A stretch of DNA of 64,000 nt from Pseudoalteromonas marina (GCF_000238335.3 NZ_AHCB03000010.1:124001-188000); one strand, 5' to 3'; positions 43,262-53,260 are shown, counted from the first letter of the stretch. The notes: generated by a model not told the origin, from the letters alone. Numbers and translations: made by a program.

Positions 43262-46141
43262 ATGCAAAAGTTTAAATTAAATGCGCTCATGCTGGCATTA
43301 TTTGCCGCCAATAGTGCTATTGCAGCTACTGAAGAACTACCTGAAGAGACGAGCAAAACCGCTCAAGTTCAAACCGATGTAGAAGTGATTGAAGTGCGCG
43401 GCTTTAGTCGCAGCTTAATTCAATCGCTTAACCAAAAGCGATTTAGCGATACGGTGTCAGAACAAATTTCTGCTGATGACCTAGGCGCATTGCCTGATAT
43501 TTCAATGGCCGATGCACTGACTCGTTTACCAGGTATTTCAGCTGTGCGCACTGGCGGGCAGGCTGCACAAATTAATATACGCGGGCTGTCGGGCGGCTTT
43601 GTATTTTCAACACTTAACGGTCGTGAGCAGGTATCTACAAGTGGTAGCCGCAGTATTGAGTTTGACCAATACCCATCAGAATTAATTAGCTCTGCGGCGG
43701 TATATAAATCGCCAAAGGCATCGCTTATAGAAGGTGGTGTGGCAGGTACGGTAGAGCTTGAAACAGCCAGCCCACTTAATAATGATCAAACGCATAAATT
43801 TGTAGCTAATGTGCGCGGTATGTATAACGACCGTGCATCTGAGGTATCGGATGCCACTGAGTTTGGTGACCGAATTAGCTTTTCGTATCAAGGCAAATAC
43901 CTAGACGATACATTAGGTGTAGCACTGGGGTTTGCGCGTTTATTTCAGCCAAGTGTAGCAACACAGTTTATTGGCCTTGCATACAACGATAGAAAAGATG
44001 TTGATGGCGTACCAAACGACACAAATGGCCCCATAGATAGCCCAGAAAGTGAATACATTAGCGAGGGCTTTGAGCTACAGCATTTAGGCGGTGAAGAAAC
44101 CCGTAATGGCTATTTGGCTGCCATAGAGTGGGCACCGGTAGATAATTTTAAATTAAAAGGTGATGCGTTTTTATCGCGCTTTGATAAAGAGTCATTTGCC
44201 CGCGGTTTTAGGGTTAAGTTAGGCGGCCCATCTGCAGCATACGCAAATGCGCAACTTGATGGCAATGCTGTAATTGGTGCTGCGGTTAATCGTACTTCAC
44301 AAAGTTATACCCGTGTTGAAATAGTGAATGACGACAACCAAGATTTTGACGAAGTAGACAGCTTTGGCGTTAATGCCGATTGGCAAGTAACCGATAGACT
44401 AAATGTTAATGCTGATGTAGCGCTTTCTCGCGCAAAAAGTAATTTTAGAAACGGTTTGTTGTGGAGCTTAGTAGCTGAAGATGCCAATGCAGAAACGCCA
44501 GTATTTGATAACAACGTTGCAATTAACTATCAGTTAAATGGGTTAAATTTACCTGACGTTGGGTTTAATCAGGCGGCCGCCTTTAGCGATATAGACCGAG
44601 TAATGGTCAGTAAATATGGTATTTACCCTGATCAAACAGAAGATGAAGTAACGGCATTTAGACTCGATTTTAAATACGAGCTAGAAAGCGATATTTTTAG
44701 CTCAGTAGAATTTGGTGCACGCTATTCAGATAGAGAATACAGCCGAAAGCGCTCGGTATTTGAGTACGGTAACGACGGGGCATTTTCAACAACGCAGCCC
44801 CCTTTGCGTTTAACCGACGATATGGCATCAGTGGTTGATTGGCAAGGCGACTTTAGTTATTTCCCATCGTATTTAGCCATTGATTTAGATAAAGCACTTA
44901 ATGCATGGTTTCCAGATGGCACGCCAGAACCCGTTCAAACATGGGGCAATGCCGATGGTGTAGACGATGCGCAAGGTTACACAACGAACTATTCGTGGTC
45001 AGTGTTACAAAGCGGCTCGGTGTTTGAAGATGTGCTAGCCGCGTACGTTATGGTAAACATTAACACGCAAATTGCCGGCCTTGACCTATCAGGTAATGTG
45101 GGGGTGCGCCGTATTGAAACCGACCAATCAGCAACCGTACTTGAAAACGTAGCAGGCGATGCGCGCTTAGGTGCGCAAAATATTGTTGATGAGAATGGCA
45201 TTGTAAATGACTTATACGCGCCTAATGTATTAGGCACTAAATATACAGATTACCTGCCTTCGCTAAATTTAAACCTGCAACTTAACGACAACTCGCTAGT
45301 TCGTTTTGCTGCGGCTAAAGTTATGTCGCGTGCGCCAATTAACCGCTTAGCGGGCGATGCCAGCGCAAACGTAAGTGACGATGGTGTTATTAACGGTTCA
45401 AGTAACAACAACCCATTTTTAAAACCCTTTTATGCCGACCAGTACGACTTATCTTACGAATATTATTTTGAAGAAGGTAACGGTACTGTCGCTGCGGCGT
45501 TATTTTATAAAAATATAGACTCGTTTGTTGAAACGCTATCGATTGAGAACTTCGACTTTAAAGGTAATGGTTTTAATGTCCCTGACTCTATAGAAGATCC
45601 AGTCAGTGGTGAGCAAGTTGCTACAACAAACGGTATTTACACCACAGCAGTTAATAATGGCGAAGGTGGCTACATTAGAGGGCTAGAGCTTGCCTATACG
45701 CAAGTGTTTACCTTTTTACCAGAGCCATTTAATGGCTTAGGCGCTAATGCAAGTTACTCATACACCGAAAGTGAAATTGAATCGATAACCAGTTTAGGGG
45801 GCGATACTCTCGTTCAATCTTTACCTGGGTTATCTAATAATGTGCTTAATGCTACGTTATTTTATGCTTTAGACGATTTTGAAACCCGCCTTAATGTACG
45901 TTACCGCGATGAGTTTGTATCAGAGCAGGTTGCCATTAACGAACAAGTGGTTAATTTTGATGCTGAAACAGTCATCGATTTTCAAACGTCTTATCGCTTT
46001 AGCGATTCACTCACCATGCTTTTGCAAGTTAATAACTTAACCGATGAACCAACCCAAAGTTACTTTGGCTCAGAGCAGCGAACAGGGACTACTCAGTACT
46101 TTGGTCGTCAGTTTTATCTTGGTTTTACATACAGTCATTAA
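43262..46141 (+). CDS. TonB-dependent receptor (probable maltodextrin/starch uptake)
   Basis: An outer-membrane active transporter of 959 aa. Signal peptide MQKFKLNALMLALFAANSAIAA; TonB box around VEVIEVRGFSRS. The plug domain contains DALTRLPGISAVRTGG and NIRGLSGGFVFSTLNGREQ. The 22-strand barrel ends with a C-terminal aromatic pattern (FYLGFTYSH). It is followed after 22 bp by a pullulanase lipoprotein gene, and a LacI-type operator lies upstream. Both facts point to maltodextrin or pullulan-fragment uptake. No SusD partner is present, as usual in Proteobacteria. Confidence 0.92.
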   Translation: MQKFKLNALMLALFAANSAIAATEELPEETSKTAQVQTDVEVIEVRGFSRSLIQSLNQKRFSDTVSEQISADDLGALPDISMADALTRLPGISAVRTGGQAAQINIRGLSGGFVFSTLNGREQVSTSGSRSIEFDQYPSELISSAAVYKSPKASLIEGGVAGTVELETASPLNNDQTHKFVANVRGMYNDRASEVSDATEFGDRISFSYQGKYLDDTLGVALGFARLFQPSVATQFIGLAYNDRKDVDGVPNDTNGPIDSPESEYISEGFELQHLGGEETRNGYLAAIEWAPVDNFKLKGDAFLSRFDKESFARGFRVKLGGPSAAYANAQLDGNAVIGAAVNRTSQSYTRVEIVNDDNQDFDEVDSFGVNADWQVTDRLNVNADVALSRAKSNFRNGLLWSLVAEDANAETPVFDNNVAINYQLNGLNLPDVGFNQAAAFSDIDRVMVSKYGIYPDQTEDEVTAFRLDFKYELESDIFSSVEFGARYSDREYSRKRSVFEYGNDGAFSTTQPPLRLTDDMASVVDWQGDFSYFPSYLAIDLDKALNAWFPDGTPEPVQTWGNADGVDDAQGYTTNYSWSVLQSGSVFEDVLAAYVMVNINTQIAGLDLSGNVGVRRIETDQSATVLENVAGDARLGAQNIVDENGIVNDLYAPNVLGTKYTDYLPSLNLNLQLNDNSLVRFAAAKVMSRAPINRLAGDASANVSDDGVINGSSNNNPFLKPFYADQYDLSYEYYFEEGNGTVAAALFYKNIDSFVETLSIENFDFKGNGFNVPDSIEDPVSGEQVATTNGIYTTAVNNGEGGYIRGLELAYTQVFTFLPEPFNGLGANASYSYTESEIESITSLGGDTLVQSLPGLSNNVLNATLFYALDDFETRLNVRYRDEFVSEQVAINEQVVNFDAETVIDFQTSYRFSDSLTMLLQVNNLTDEPTQSYFGSEQRTGTTQYFGRQFYLGFTYSH

Positions 46142-46163
46142 TTAGCAAACGGAGCGTTTAAAA

Positions 46164-49100
46164 ATGAAAATTATAACAATGTCTAAATATTTGCTAATAG
46201 CCTTAGGGTTAATGATATTAGCAGGATGTGGTGGGACAGATAAGGTTGAGTCGGGGCAGCAGCTTTTAACCTGTAATGTGCCACAAGTACCAAACGAAGC
46301 AGGCTCGCAATGTGTGGACCCTGAGCCTATAACGTGTGCAGCGCCTACTGTACCGGATGATAAAAACGAAAGCTGTGTAGTGGGCGCCGACCCAACATTG
46401 CCTGATCCTATTGTATTTGCTGCTGAAGGTGAGGCGGTTTTATTTTATAACCGTTTAGCCGACGATAACTACGAAGGTTACCGATTACATTCGTGGAATA
46501 ACGATGTGTGTGATGCTTACGCACCTCCGTTTGACACGAGCGATTGGGCTAACGGCCATGAATACGATGGGATTGACCCAAACTACGGTGCCTACTGGAT
46601 AATTGACCTCAAAGACGGTTATAACGAGTGTGCTAACTTTATTGTGCACATTGGCACAGAAGGATCGGGTAAAGCGTTTGGTGATGTTGATTTAACCATG
46701 CCGCTTATGCAAGACGATGAAAAGTTTCAGCGTATGAACTTTACCATTCATGGTGAGCCTTCTGTGTTCGAATACCCTATTTTAAGCTTGGGCGAACGTC
46801 CGGTGGCGATAGATGGTGCATCAGCACATTGGATTGATTTAAATACAGTATTGTATAAGCCAAGTAATGAGCTTACACAAATCATTAAGTTACATTCTTC
46901 AGCAGCCGCTGACTTGGTGGTTGATTTAGACACTGGGCTAAATGGTGAAACCGTTGAGCTGACTGCAAGTGAGTTAACTGATGAGCAAGCTGCAAAAGTA
47001 CCACACTTAACGGATTGGACTGCTTATGAAAGTAGTTGGGATGCAGACGCTGCAAAGCAGCTTATAAAGCAACAGCTTGTTGTTGCAGGCTACGATGCCG
47101 ATGGCAAGCTACTAGAAGCAACCTTTTTACAAACCGCTAAAGCACTCGATGCCCTTTACACACAAGGCGAAGATGATGCTAACGAGGCATTACTTGGCGT
47201 AAATTATGGTAATAACACGATTGATGTAACTGTGTGGGCACCCACCGCTAATAACATGGTGCTAAACGTGTTTGATGATGCAAAAACACAAGTGCACTCC
47301 ACGCCAATGACATTAAATACGCAGACAGGTATTTGGCAAGTAAGTTTAGATACGCAATATGACCGCCATTACTATCGCTTTAATTTTGATGTTTACCACC
47401 CACTGACTCAGCAAATAGAGTCGCTATGGAGTACAGACCCTTACTCACTCAATGTATCTGCCAATGGCTTATACAGCCAGCTGATTAATTTAGCCGATGA
47501 AGACACTAAACCAGAAGGCTGGGATGAGCGTATCGTGCCTACTATTACTAACCCAGAGGATGCGGTTATTTATGAAGGCCATGTACGTGATTTTAGTGTG
47601 CGTGATCAGTCAGTAAGCGAAGCAAACCGTGGTAAATACCTCGCATTCACTGAACTTGAAAGCGTGCCAATGCAGCACCTTAAGCAATTAGCAGATAAGG
47701 GCTTAACACACTTTCATTTACTGCCAGTGACTGATATTGGCACCATTGAAGAAGATGCTTCACAGCGTGTGGAAATTACAGACACCTTAGGTAAATTATG
47801 TGAGCGTATTAACGATGAAGCTGATGCATGTAAAATCGAAGATAAAAACAGCACTATTGTCGATATTATGCAAAGTTACCTACCTGGCTCAGACGATGCA
47901 CAAGCATTAGCCAGTGCGATGCGTGATTTAGATGGCTTTAACTGGGGTTATGATCCTCATCATTTTATTGCGCCTGAAGGCTCGTATGCATCAAGCAGCG
48001 ATGGCATTGCTCGTGTAGTTGAGACACGCGCTATGGTGCAATCACTGCAAGAAGTAGGACTTCGTGTTGTACTGGATGTGGTTTATAACCATACAACATC
48101 ATCGGGTATTTGGGATAAGTCGGTATTTGATAAACTAGTGCCGGGTTACTACCACCGTTATAGCGAAGTAAGTGGTGAAATAGAGCGCTCAACCTGTTGT
48201 GAAAACACAGCGACAGAGCATGTAATGATGGATAAGTTTGTTACTGATTCAATGGTTATTTTAGCGCGTGAATTTGGCTACGACAGTTTTAGATTTGATG
48301 TTATGGGGCATATGCCTAAATCATCAATATTAGCTGCGCGTGAAGCCGTGCAAGCCGTTGACCCTGACAACTATTTTTACGGTGAGGGCTGGGATTTTGG
48401 TGAAGTAGCCAACAATCGTTTATTCACACAAGCTAAACAAGCTGATATGGCAGGCTCAGAGGTAGGCACATTTAACGACCGTATTCGTGAAGCCGTGCGT
48501 GGTGGTGCAATGTTTAGCAATAACCCGACAGATGGCAACCTAGCCGAACAAGACACGTTACGGTTATCGCTGGCGGGCAACTTACAAAATTACATTTTAA
48601 AAGACTTTAAAGGTAATTCATCTAAAGGTAATAGCTTTACTTGGAACACTCAACCAACGGCGTATGCACTTGACCCTGCCGACAGCATTCATTACGTATC
48701 AAAACACGATAACGAAACGCTGTGGGATCAGTTGCAATACAAACATGCATCAAGCATGAGTATTGAGCAACGTGTGCGCGCGCACAATGTGGCATTGTCG
48801 ATTCCACTTATGAGCCAAGGCATCCCATTTATGCAATTGGGCGCTGATTTACTGCGTTCTAAGTCAATGGACCGTGATAGCTATAATGCCGGTGATTGGT
48901 TTAATGCTGTTGATTTAACCAAAGAGAATAATAACTGGAACATTGGTTTACCTAACGCAGAGAAGAACCAAGAAAAATGGTCTGAAATTATGCCTATCTC
49001 TGCTAATGCAGATGCACAGGCAATGCCGCAAGACATAGCTTATGCAGGTGATGTATTTCAAGAATTCTTGGCTATCCGCAGCGCAAGCCCGTTATTTAGA

Positions 49101-50468
49101 TTAACAACGGAACAAGATGTTATCGACCGTGTCGGATTTCACAATGTGGGTAAAAACCAGCAGCACGGCTTAATTGTAATGAGCATTGATGATGGTGAAG
49201 AACTCACAGACTTAGACCCAGCACTTGATGCGCTTGTCGTGGTGATTAACGCAACCGAGCAAACTCTTAGCCATACTATTGCCACTGCAGCGGGTTTTGA
49301 ATTACATGACGTATTAAAAAACAGTGTTGATGCAAGCATGGCCAGCGCCAATTTTGCCGAAGGCGATAACGAAGGCACATTCACTGTACCGCCTTATACG
49401 TTAGCTGTTTTTACTAAAAACCAAGGTGAGAGCCAAGGTACTGGTTTAAGTGCAAATGCAACCGTAGGCGCACCTGATGTAGTACCTTATGGCAGCAACG
49501 CTGTGTTTGTTCGTGGTACGTTAAACGACTGGGGCACACGTGATGCATTTGAATATATTGGCGAAGGTGAATACCGTATAGCAATTGCACTCAGTGCTGG
49601 CGATTACGAATTTAAAATTGCCTCAGAAGATTGGTCTACGGTTGATTTTGGTGCGCTTTCTGATGCCGATAAAGACGTTGTAGAAAACCAAAGTGAGCCA
49701 CTAACGCGCTCAGGTGCCAACATGACCTTTAATGCAGCCATTGATGCAACTTATGTATTTTCGCTTGATGCTTCAAACCCTGAAAATCCAACGCTTACTT
49801 TATTCAACGAAGAGCCATTTGTAGGCACCGCTATTTATGTGCGCGGTACGCTTAATGATTGGGGAGTAACCGATGAGCTGAGCTATCAAGGCAAAGGCAT
49901 TTACACCTTTACTAAAACACTGAGCGCTGCAAGCTATGAATTTAAAATAGCATCAGAAGATTGGAGCACGGTTGATTATGGCTCTGGCGAGGGGGATGCA
50001 AGTGTGATGATAGGCACAGCAGAGCAGTTATCGGTTGCGGGCGCAAATATGACCTTAGATATTGCCGAGCAAGGTGAATACCAGTTTGTATTTGATGCCA
50101 GTGATTTAAATAACGTAACGCTCAAAGTACTTAACGCTGAAATGTTTGCACAAACACCGGTGTTTATTCGCGGCAGTTTAAATGGATGGGGAACAGACAA
50201 CCCACTGATGTACGAGGGTAATGCGGTTTACTCTACATCCATAGAGCTAGAAGCGGGCGACTATGAATTTAAAGTAGCGTCTGAAGATTGGAGTACCGTT
50301 GATTATGGCGGTACAGGGGATGCACCTGTAGCCACCATTGGTGAGCTTACTTCACTCGAAGCCATTGGTGCCAATATAGCACTGAATATTACCGAACAAG
50401 GTACTTACACCTTTAAGGTAATAGGTCCAGATAGAGAAAATGTGAGCATACTTATAAACAAACAGTAG
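46164..50468 (+). CDS. Pullulanase-type alpha-1,6-glucosidase lipoprotein with three C-terminal repeats
   Basis: A surface or periplasmic debranching enzyme of 1,434 aa. Signal peptide with lipobox ILAGC; a Cys/Pro-rich linker; a pullulanase-associated carbohydrate-binding domain (LHSWNNDVCDAY...WIIDLKDGYNECANFIVH, about 85-200); a CBM48-like domain (DVTVWAPTANNMVLNVF); and a GH13 barrel. The barrel has VVYNHT (region I), YDSFRFDVMGH (nucleophile Asp), FYGEGWDF (acid Glu) and VSKHDNETLW (region IV). The C-terminus has three modules of about 110 aa, each with (F/Y)(V/I)RGxLNxWG and DYEFKxASEDWSTVD, probably starch-binding. It is in operon with the TonB receptor and closed by a strong terminator. 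Confidence 0.94.
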   Translation: MKIITMSKYLLIALGLMILAGCGGTDKVESGQQLLTCNVPQVPNEAGSQCVDPEPITCAAPTVPDDKNESCVVGADPTLPDPIVFAAEGEAVLFYNRLADDNYEGYRLHSWNNDVCDAYAPPFDTSDWANGHEYDGIDPNYGAYWIIDLKDGYNECANFIVHIGTEGSGKAFGDVDLTMPLMQDDEKFQRMNFTIHGEPSVFEYPILSLGERPVAIDGASAHWIDLNTVLYKPSNELTQIIKLHSSAAADLVVDLDTGLNGETVELTASELTDEQAAKVPHLTDWTAYESSWDADAAKQLIKQQLVVAGYDADGKLLEATFLQTAKALDALYTQGEDDANEALLGVNYGNNTIDVTVWAPTANNMVLNVFDDAKTQVHSTPMTLNTQTGIWQVSLDTQYDRHYYRFNFDVYHPLTQQIESLWSTDPYSLNVSANGLYSQLINLADEDTKPEGWDERIVPTITNPEDAVIYEGHVRDFSVRDQSVSEANRGKYLAFTELESVPMQHLKQLADKGLTHFHLLPVTDIGTIEEDASQRVEITDTLGKLCERINDEADACKIEDKNSTIVDIMQSYLPGSDDAQALASAMRDLDGFNWGYDPHHFIAPEGSYASSSDGIARVVETRAMVQSLQEVGLRVVLDVVYNHTTSSGIWDKSVFDKLVPGYYHRYSEVSGEIERSTCCENTATEHVMMDKFVTDSMVILAREFGYDSFRFDVMGHMPKSSILAAREAVQAVDPDNYFYGEGWDFGEVANNRLFTQAKQADMAGSEVGTFNDRIREAVRGGAMFSNNPTDGNLAEQDTLRLSLAGNLQNYILKDFKGNSSKGNSFTWNTQPTAYALDPADSIHYVSKHDNETLWDQLQYKHASSMSIEQRVRAHNVALSIPLMSQGIPFMQLGADLLRSKSMDRDSYNAGDWFNAVDLTKENNNWNIGLPNAEKNQEKWSEIMPISANADAQAMPQDIAYAGDVFQEFLAIRSASPLFRLTTEQDVIDRVGFHNVGKNQQHGLIVMSIDDGEELTDLDPALDALVVVINATEQTLSHTIATAAGFELHDVLKNSVDASMASANFAEGDNEGTFTVPPYTLAVFTKNQGESQGTGLSANATVGAPDVVPYGSNAVFVRGTLNDWGTRDAFEYIGEGEYRIAIALSAGDYEFKIASEDWSTVDFGALSDADKDVVENQSEPLTRSGANMTFNAAIDATYVFSLDASNPENPTLTLFNEEPFVGTAIYVRGTLNDWGVTDELSYQGKGIYTFTKTLSAASYEFKIASEDWSTVDYGSGEGDASVMIGTAEQLSVAGANMTLDIAEQGEYQFVFDASDLNNVTLKVLNAEMFAQTPVFIRGSLNGWGTDNPLMYEGNAVYSTSIELEAGDYEFKVASEDWSTVDYGGTGDAPVATIGELTSLEAIGANIALNITEQGTYTFKVIGPDRENVSILINKQ

Positions 50469-50489
50469 CAGTTATATTTTCCCAGACCT

Positions 50490-50520
50490 AAGCCGAGCAT
50501 AATCCTGCTCGGCTTTTTTA
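50490..50520 (+). terminator. Terminator after the pullulanase gene
   Basis: A ten-base stem AAGCCGAGCA / TGCTCGGCTT with a 6-base loop, followed by TTTTTA. Confidence 0.92.
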
Positions 50521-50792
50521 ATGCCTAATTAAAAATATATTAAAAACGGGTGTTAACCCATGGTATTCGCGTTCCAATGTGAAAATAAACCTTATGTAAA
50601 GTGAAGCCAGTTCAGAACTGAGGTTGAAGATATTTTTTGTTTAAAGGGAGATTATAAAAGGAAGTGTGACAATTTATTTCAATGTAAGAAGTTAAATTGC
50701 ATTAAAGTTACTGTTCACGTAACTTGAGTATCTAAAGGCGTAAAAACGACCTAGTACAGGGTATACGCTCTAATTAAATTAAGGATAAATTT
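50521..50792. other. Intergenic region before the PH-domain gene
   Basis: I see no gene or repeat in these 272 bp. AAGGA at 50781-50785 is the ribosome site of the next gene, whose promoter must lie here. Confidence 0.6.
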
Positions 50793-51338
50793 ATGAATAA
50801 CCTCGTTTTAAAAAGCGCAACTTTCGACCCCAAAGTGCAGCAATATTGGATGCTAATGGCCGCTTTTTTTAGTGTGTTAGCACTCGTGACCATTCCGCTA
50901 TTACCTATTGTTTTGGCGATTGTGTGGCTGGTGGGAGGACGAATATTGGCGGCTATGTCAGCACAATTGCTCACGCAAAAACTCGTTGTAAAACGCGGGA
51001 TATTTTTTAAAGAAGAAAAATCAATACCACTTGAAAAAATAACCGATGTAGGCCTAAGTCAAGGCCCAATAATGCGCATGTTTGGGCTGTATCGTTTAAG
51101 TTTTGAAACAGCAGGGCAGTCTGGCCACGGTGCACTGGTGTCATTACTTGGTGTTGAAAATGCCAGTGAATTCAGAGAAGCCATACTTGAGCAAAAAGAT
51201 AACTTAACCGCGAGCACACCAGCAAAATCATCAAATGAAGAAAGCCCGCAAAGCCAACTAGAGTTAATACGTGCACTTACCTATAGCGTAAAAAACATAG
51301 AAAACATGCTTGTTACGCTAATTGATGAAAAAAAATAG
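50793..51338 (+). CDS. Membrane protein with bacterial PH (bPH2/YdbS-like) domain
   Basis: 181 aa. Two closely spaced TM segments are at about 20-65. A bPH2-type domain follows (VVKRGIFFKEEKSIPLEKITDVGLSQGPIMRMFGLYRLSFETAG), the hallmark of the YdbS/DUF304 group. A polar C-terminal tail (Ser/Glu/Gln rich) contains a short helix ending IDEKK. Function of these proteins is poorly known; membrane-lipid or envelope roles have been suggested. AAGGA precedes the ATG by 7 bp. The next gene is 44 bp downstream on the same strand. Confidence 0.85.
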   Translation: MNNLVLKSATFDPKVQQYWMLMAAFFSVLALVTIPLLPIVLAIVWLVGGRILAAMSAQLLTQKLVVKRGIFFKEEKSIPLEKITDVGLSQGPIMRMFGLYRLSFETAGQSGHGALVSLLGVENASEFREAILEQKDNLTASTPAKSSNEESPQSQLELIRALTYSVKNIENMLVTLIDEKK

Positions 51339-51382
51339 CTTTTGCTATACAAAAAAGCACTTAATATGGGCCTTAAAAAAAT

Positions 51383-52207
51383 ATGCTGAGATATGGACTG
51401 TTTTTATATTTGTTGATTAATGCGGCTACTATTAAGGCCGCTGGTATGCCTCCTTATTTTAATGAGGATATAGACACAGAATATAGAACATTGCTAAAGC
51501 ATGCTGGAGATATATTACCTAAAAGTGATTTACCACTAGCGTATCTGCCGTTATTTTATCCTTTTAGTTTTCTTGATATTCACCCAACTAAGTTTAAAAG
51601 TGAGAAAGATAAACAAGCGTTTGCAAACTTTAATTTAGGTGTTTTGGGGCGCAATTTCTTAAATATTAATAAGACACAACTCTCCAAATTACCTAATGTT
51701 ACGATATGTAAAAAACAAGCATGCAAAGAAGAACGGTTAGGCTTAATTGACGACTTTTTAAGAGTAACGATGAATGAGCTTGTTAAATTAAATCAGTCAA
51801 AAGATCTAAATCTGATTCAGCAAACCGACATGTTTGTTTATCGAATAAATAATACATTTTTCACGCCAGCTCAACTTGTTACTTATTATCCTTCTAAGTA
51901 TGCGGGATTTGTTCCTTCAGCTAATTATAAAGTTTTTAAGTTAGGTGAAAATGAAGAGCTAATGAAGTTATCAGCAGAAACTCAGCAAGTTAGGGAGTTA
52001 ATGGATGCTTATAATGTTGCTGCTATCACTAAAAATGATGACAAAAGTATGAGCATAATTTTTGGAGGAGTGAGTGATAACCATTGGGGTGTTGTTGTTA
52101 ATTACAGTTCAAGCATACCAACTCAGGGTGAGTATAACCACATGGGCTTAGAGTATGACATTATTGAAAAAATAACAGAAACGCGCTTTTATTTTCAAAC
52201 AAATTAA
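51383..52207 (+). CDS. Exported hypothetical protein
   Basis: 274 aa, with no family recognised. The N-terminus MLRYGLFLYLLINAATIKAAG is a signal peptide. The mature protein begins with an acidic stretch (PPYFNEDIDTEY) and has one Cys pair in TICKKQACKEERLG that could form a disulfide. The C-terminal half is beta-rich (KSMSIIFGGVSDNHWGVVVNYSSS). It is AT-rich but without frameshift. It shares a strand with the PH-domain gene; an operon is possible. A perfect 12-bp inverted repeat follows. Confidence 0.65.
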   Translation: MLRYGLFLYLLINAATIKAAGMPPYFNEDIDTEYRTLLKHAGDILPKSDLPLAYLPLFYPFSFLDIHPTKFKSEKDKQAFANFNLGVLGRNFLNINKTQLSKLPNVTICKKQACKEERLGLIDDFLRVTMNELVKLNQSKDLNLIQQTDMFVYRINNTFFTPAQLVTYYPSKYAGFVPSANYKVFKLGENEELMKLSAETQQVRELMDAYNVAAITKNDDKSMSIIFGGVSDNHWGVVVNYSSSIPTQGEYNHMGLEYDIIEKITETRFYFQTN

Positions 52208-52220
52208 GCCAACTTGAATC

Positions 52221-52254
52221 AGTAGACTCGACAATTTTTATCGTCGAGTCTACT
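52221..52254. terminator. Long inverted repeat, probable terminator between convergent genes
   Basis: A perfect 12-bp stem (AGTAGACTCGAC / GTCGAGTCTACT) with a 10-base A/T loop, between convergent genes. It lacks a clear T run, so it may instead act as an mRNA-stabilising hairpin. Confidence 0.6.
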
Positions 52255-52287
52255 AACTAAGGCCCTAATTATTTGGGTTTACCATAA

Positions 52288-52632
52288 TTAAAAAGCTTCA
52301 CACACTTGCGTTGCGTTACAAGTAATAACGGTGACGTTTTCATATCCTATACGTGTAATTGCTTCAGCACTTAATGTGGCGCGTGCGCCACTAGCGCAGT
52401 GCAGATAAATTGGGCGGGAAGCGTCTTTTTCTATTTCCATCAACTTTATTTCAAGTAAGCCACGCGGAATATTAATAGCGCCTACAGCAGGATTGGTAGC
52501 ATGTTCTGCGGGTTCGCGCACATCAATAAGTAAGCCCTTGTTTTCGATAATCTCTTGTTTTGCTTGCTCAGCGTCGATACGTCGTTGGTTAGGTGTAATA
52601 ACTTTTAGTAAATCGGGGATAGAAGTAAGCAT
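52288..52632 (-). CDS. Rhodanese-like sulfurtransferase
   Basis: 114 aa, a single rhodanese domain: LLIDVREPAEHATNPAVGAINIPRG, then the persulfide-forming cysteine in YLHCASGARATLSAEA. It probably carries sulfane sulfur in the cytoplasm. It follows the DUF2892 membrane gene by 5 bp in the same operon; together they match the two halves of E. coli YgaP, but as two proteins in swapped order. A YgaV-like repressor gene is divergent. A second Cys pair-like element near the C-terminus (CNATQVCEAF) could help resolve the persulfide. Confidence 0.9.
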   Translation of the reverse strand: MLTSIPDLLKVITPNQRRIDAEQAKQEIIENKGLLIDVREPAEHATNPAVGAINIPRGLLEIKLMEIEKDASRPIYLHCASGARATLSAEAITRIGYENVTVITCNATQVCEAF

Positions 52633-52637
52633 TATAT

Positions 52638-52826
52638 TTATTCCTTAACGCCAAATTTGCGTAGTAGTGTAATCATAGGGCACCAGCTAGTGAAAGCCGA
52701 TTGAATCAAGTTTAGGGCAATAAATACTGTAAAATATACCCACCTAGGATCGTGATAGGTTTGTAATAAAATTGAGATCACAATCATTATGCCAGCGATC
52801 AGACGAAGCGCATTATTGAGTTTCAT
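52638..52826 (-). CDS. DUF2892 inner-membrane protein (YgaP C-terminal-like)
   Basis: 62 aa. Two TM helices are at about 5-22 and 27-45, then SAFTSWCPMITLLRKFGV, the conserved DUF2892 end with a Cys-Pro. In YgaP the same domain is fused behind rhodanese and sits in the inner membrane. Here it is the first gene of the pair and stands about 55 bp from two operator boxes of the divergent ArsR regulator. The rhodanese probably works with it. Confidence 0.85.
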   Translation of the reverse strand: MKLNNALRLIAGIMIVISILLQTYHDPRWVYFTVFIALNLIQSAFTSWCPMITLLRKFGVKE

Positions 52827-52881
52827 TATAGTCGGTCACTTATCCAGTTAAATACCTAATTACTATAATCGTATTTTATAT

Positions 52882-52913
52882 ATTAGTAAATCCTAATATT
52901 AGACTTTTCTAAT
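52882..52913. promoter_or_regulatory. Two abutting ATTAG-N6-CTAAT operator boxes
   Basis: 52882-52897 and 52898-52913 are each ATTAG, six bases, CTAAT, placed head to tail without a gap. The first extends to ATATTAG-N6-CTAATAT. A lone ATTAG half-site follows at about 52937. They lie in the divergent region between the DUF2892/rhodanese pair and the ArsR gene and suit a dimeric winged-helix repressor of the BigR/YgaV type. Confidence 0.75.
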
Positions 52914-52957
52914 GTAACAATTTATACTGCGTTCACATTAGGTTATTAGAGCTTTAT

Positions 52958-53260
52958 ATGAATATTGATTTTACTGCTATGGCGGGGAACGTTGAGCAAG
53001 CAGAGCAGCTATTAAAAATTTTAGCTAATAAAAATCGTTTAATGATTTTATGTTCGTTGCAAGATACCGAAATGAGTGTGACACAGCTTAATGAAGCGGT
53101 GCCGTTAGCGCAGTCGGCACTTTCTCAGCATTTGGCTGCCCTTAGAAAAACGAATATTGTTGCTACTCGCCGTGAGGGGCAAACTATTTATTACCGTGTG
53201 ATTGATCAGAATGCTATTCATCTTTTAGGCACATTGTATGGTTTGTTTTGTAAGGGGTAG
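52958..53260 (+). CDS. ArsR-family repressor of the YgaV/BigR/SqrR persulfide-sensing type
   Basis: 100 aa, a winged-helix repressor: LLKILANKNRLMILCSLQD, then the recognition helix region AQSALSQHLAALRKTNIV and wing RREGQTIYYRV. It has only two cysteines, C32 and C98, 66 residues apart, the same spacing as C41 and C107 of SqrR. This fits persulfide/tetrasulfide sensing rather than arsenic. Context agrees: a rhodanese/DUF2892 pair lies opposite and double operators sit between. The RND pump gene starts 5 bp after its stop, so it is probably autoregulated with that pump. Confidence 0.88.
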   Translation: MNIDFTAMAGNVEQAEQLLKILANKNRLMILCSLQDTEMSVTQLNEAVPLAQSALSQHLAALRKTNIVATRREGQTIYYRVIDQNAIHLLGTLYGLFCKG

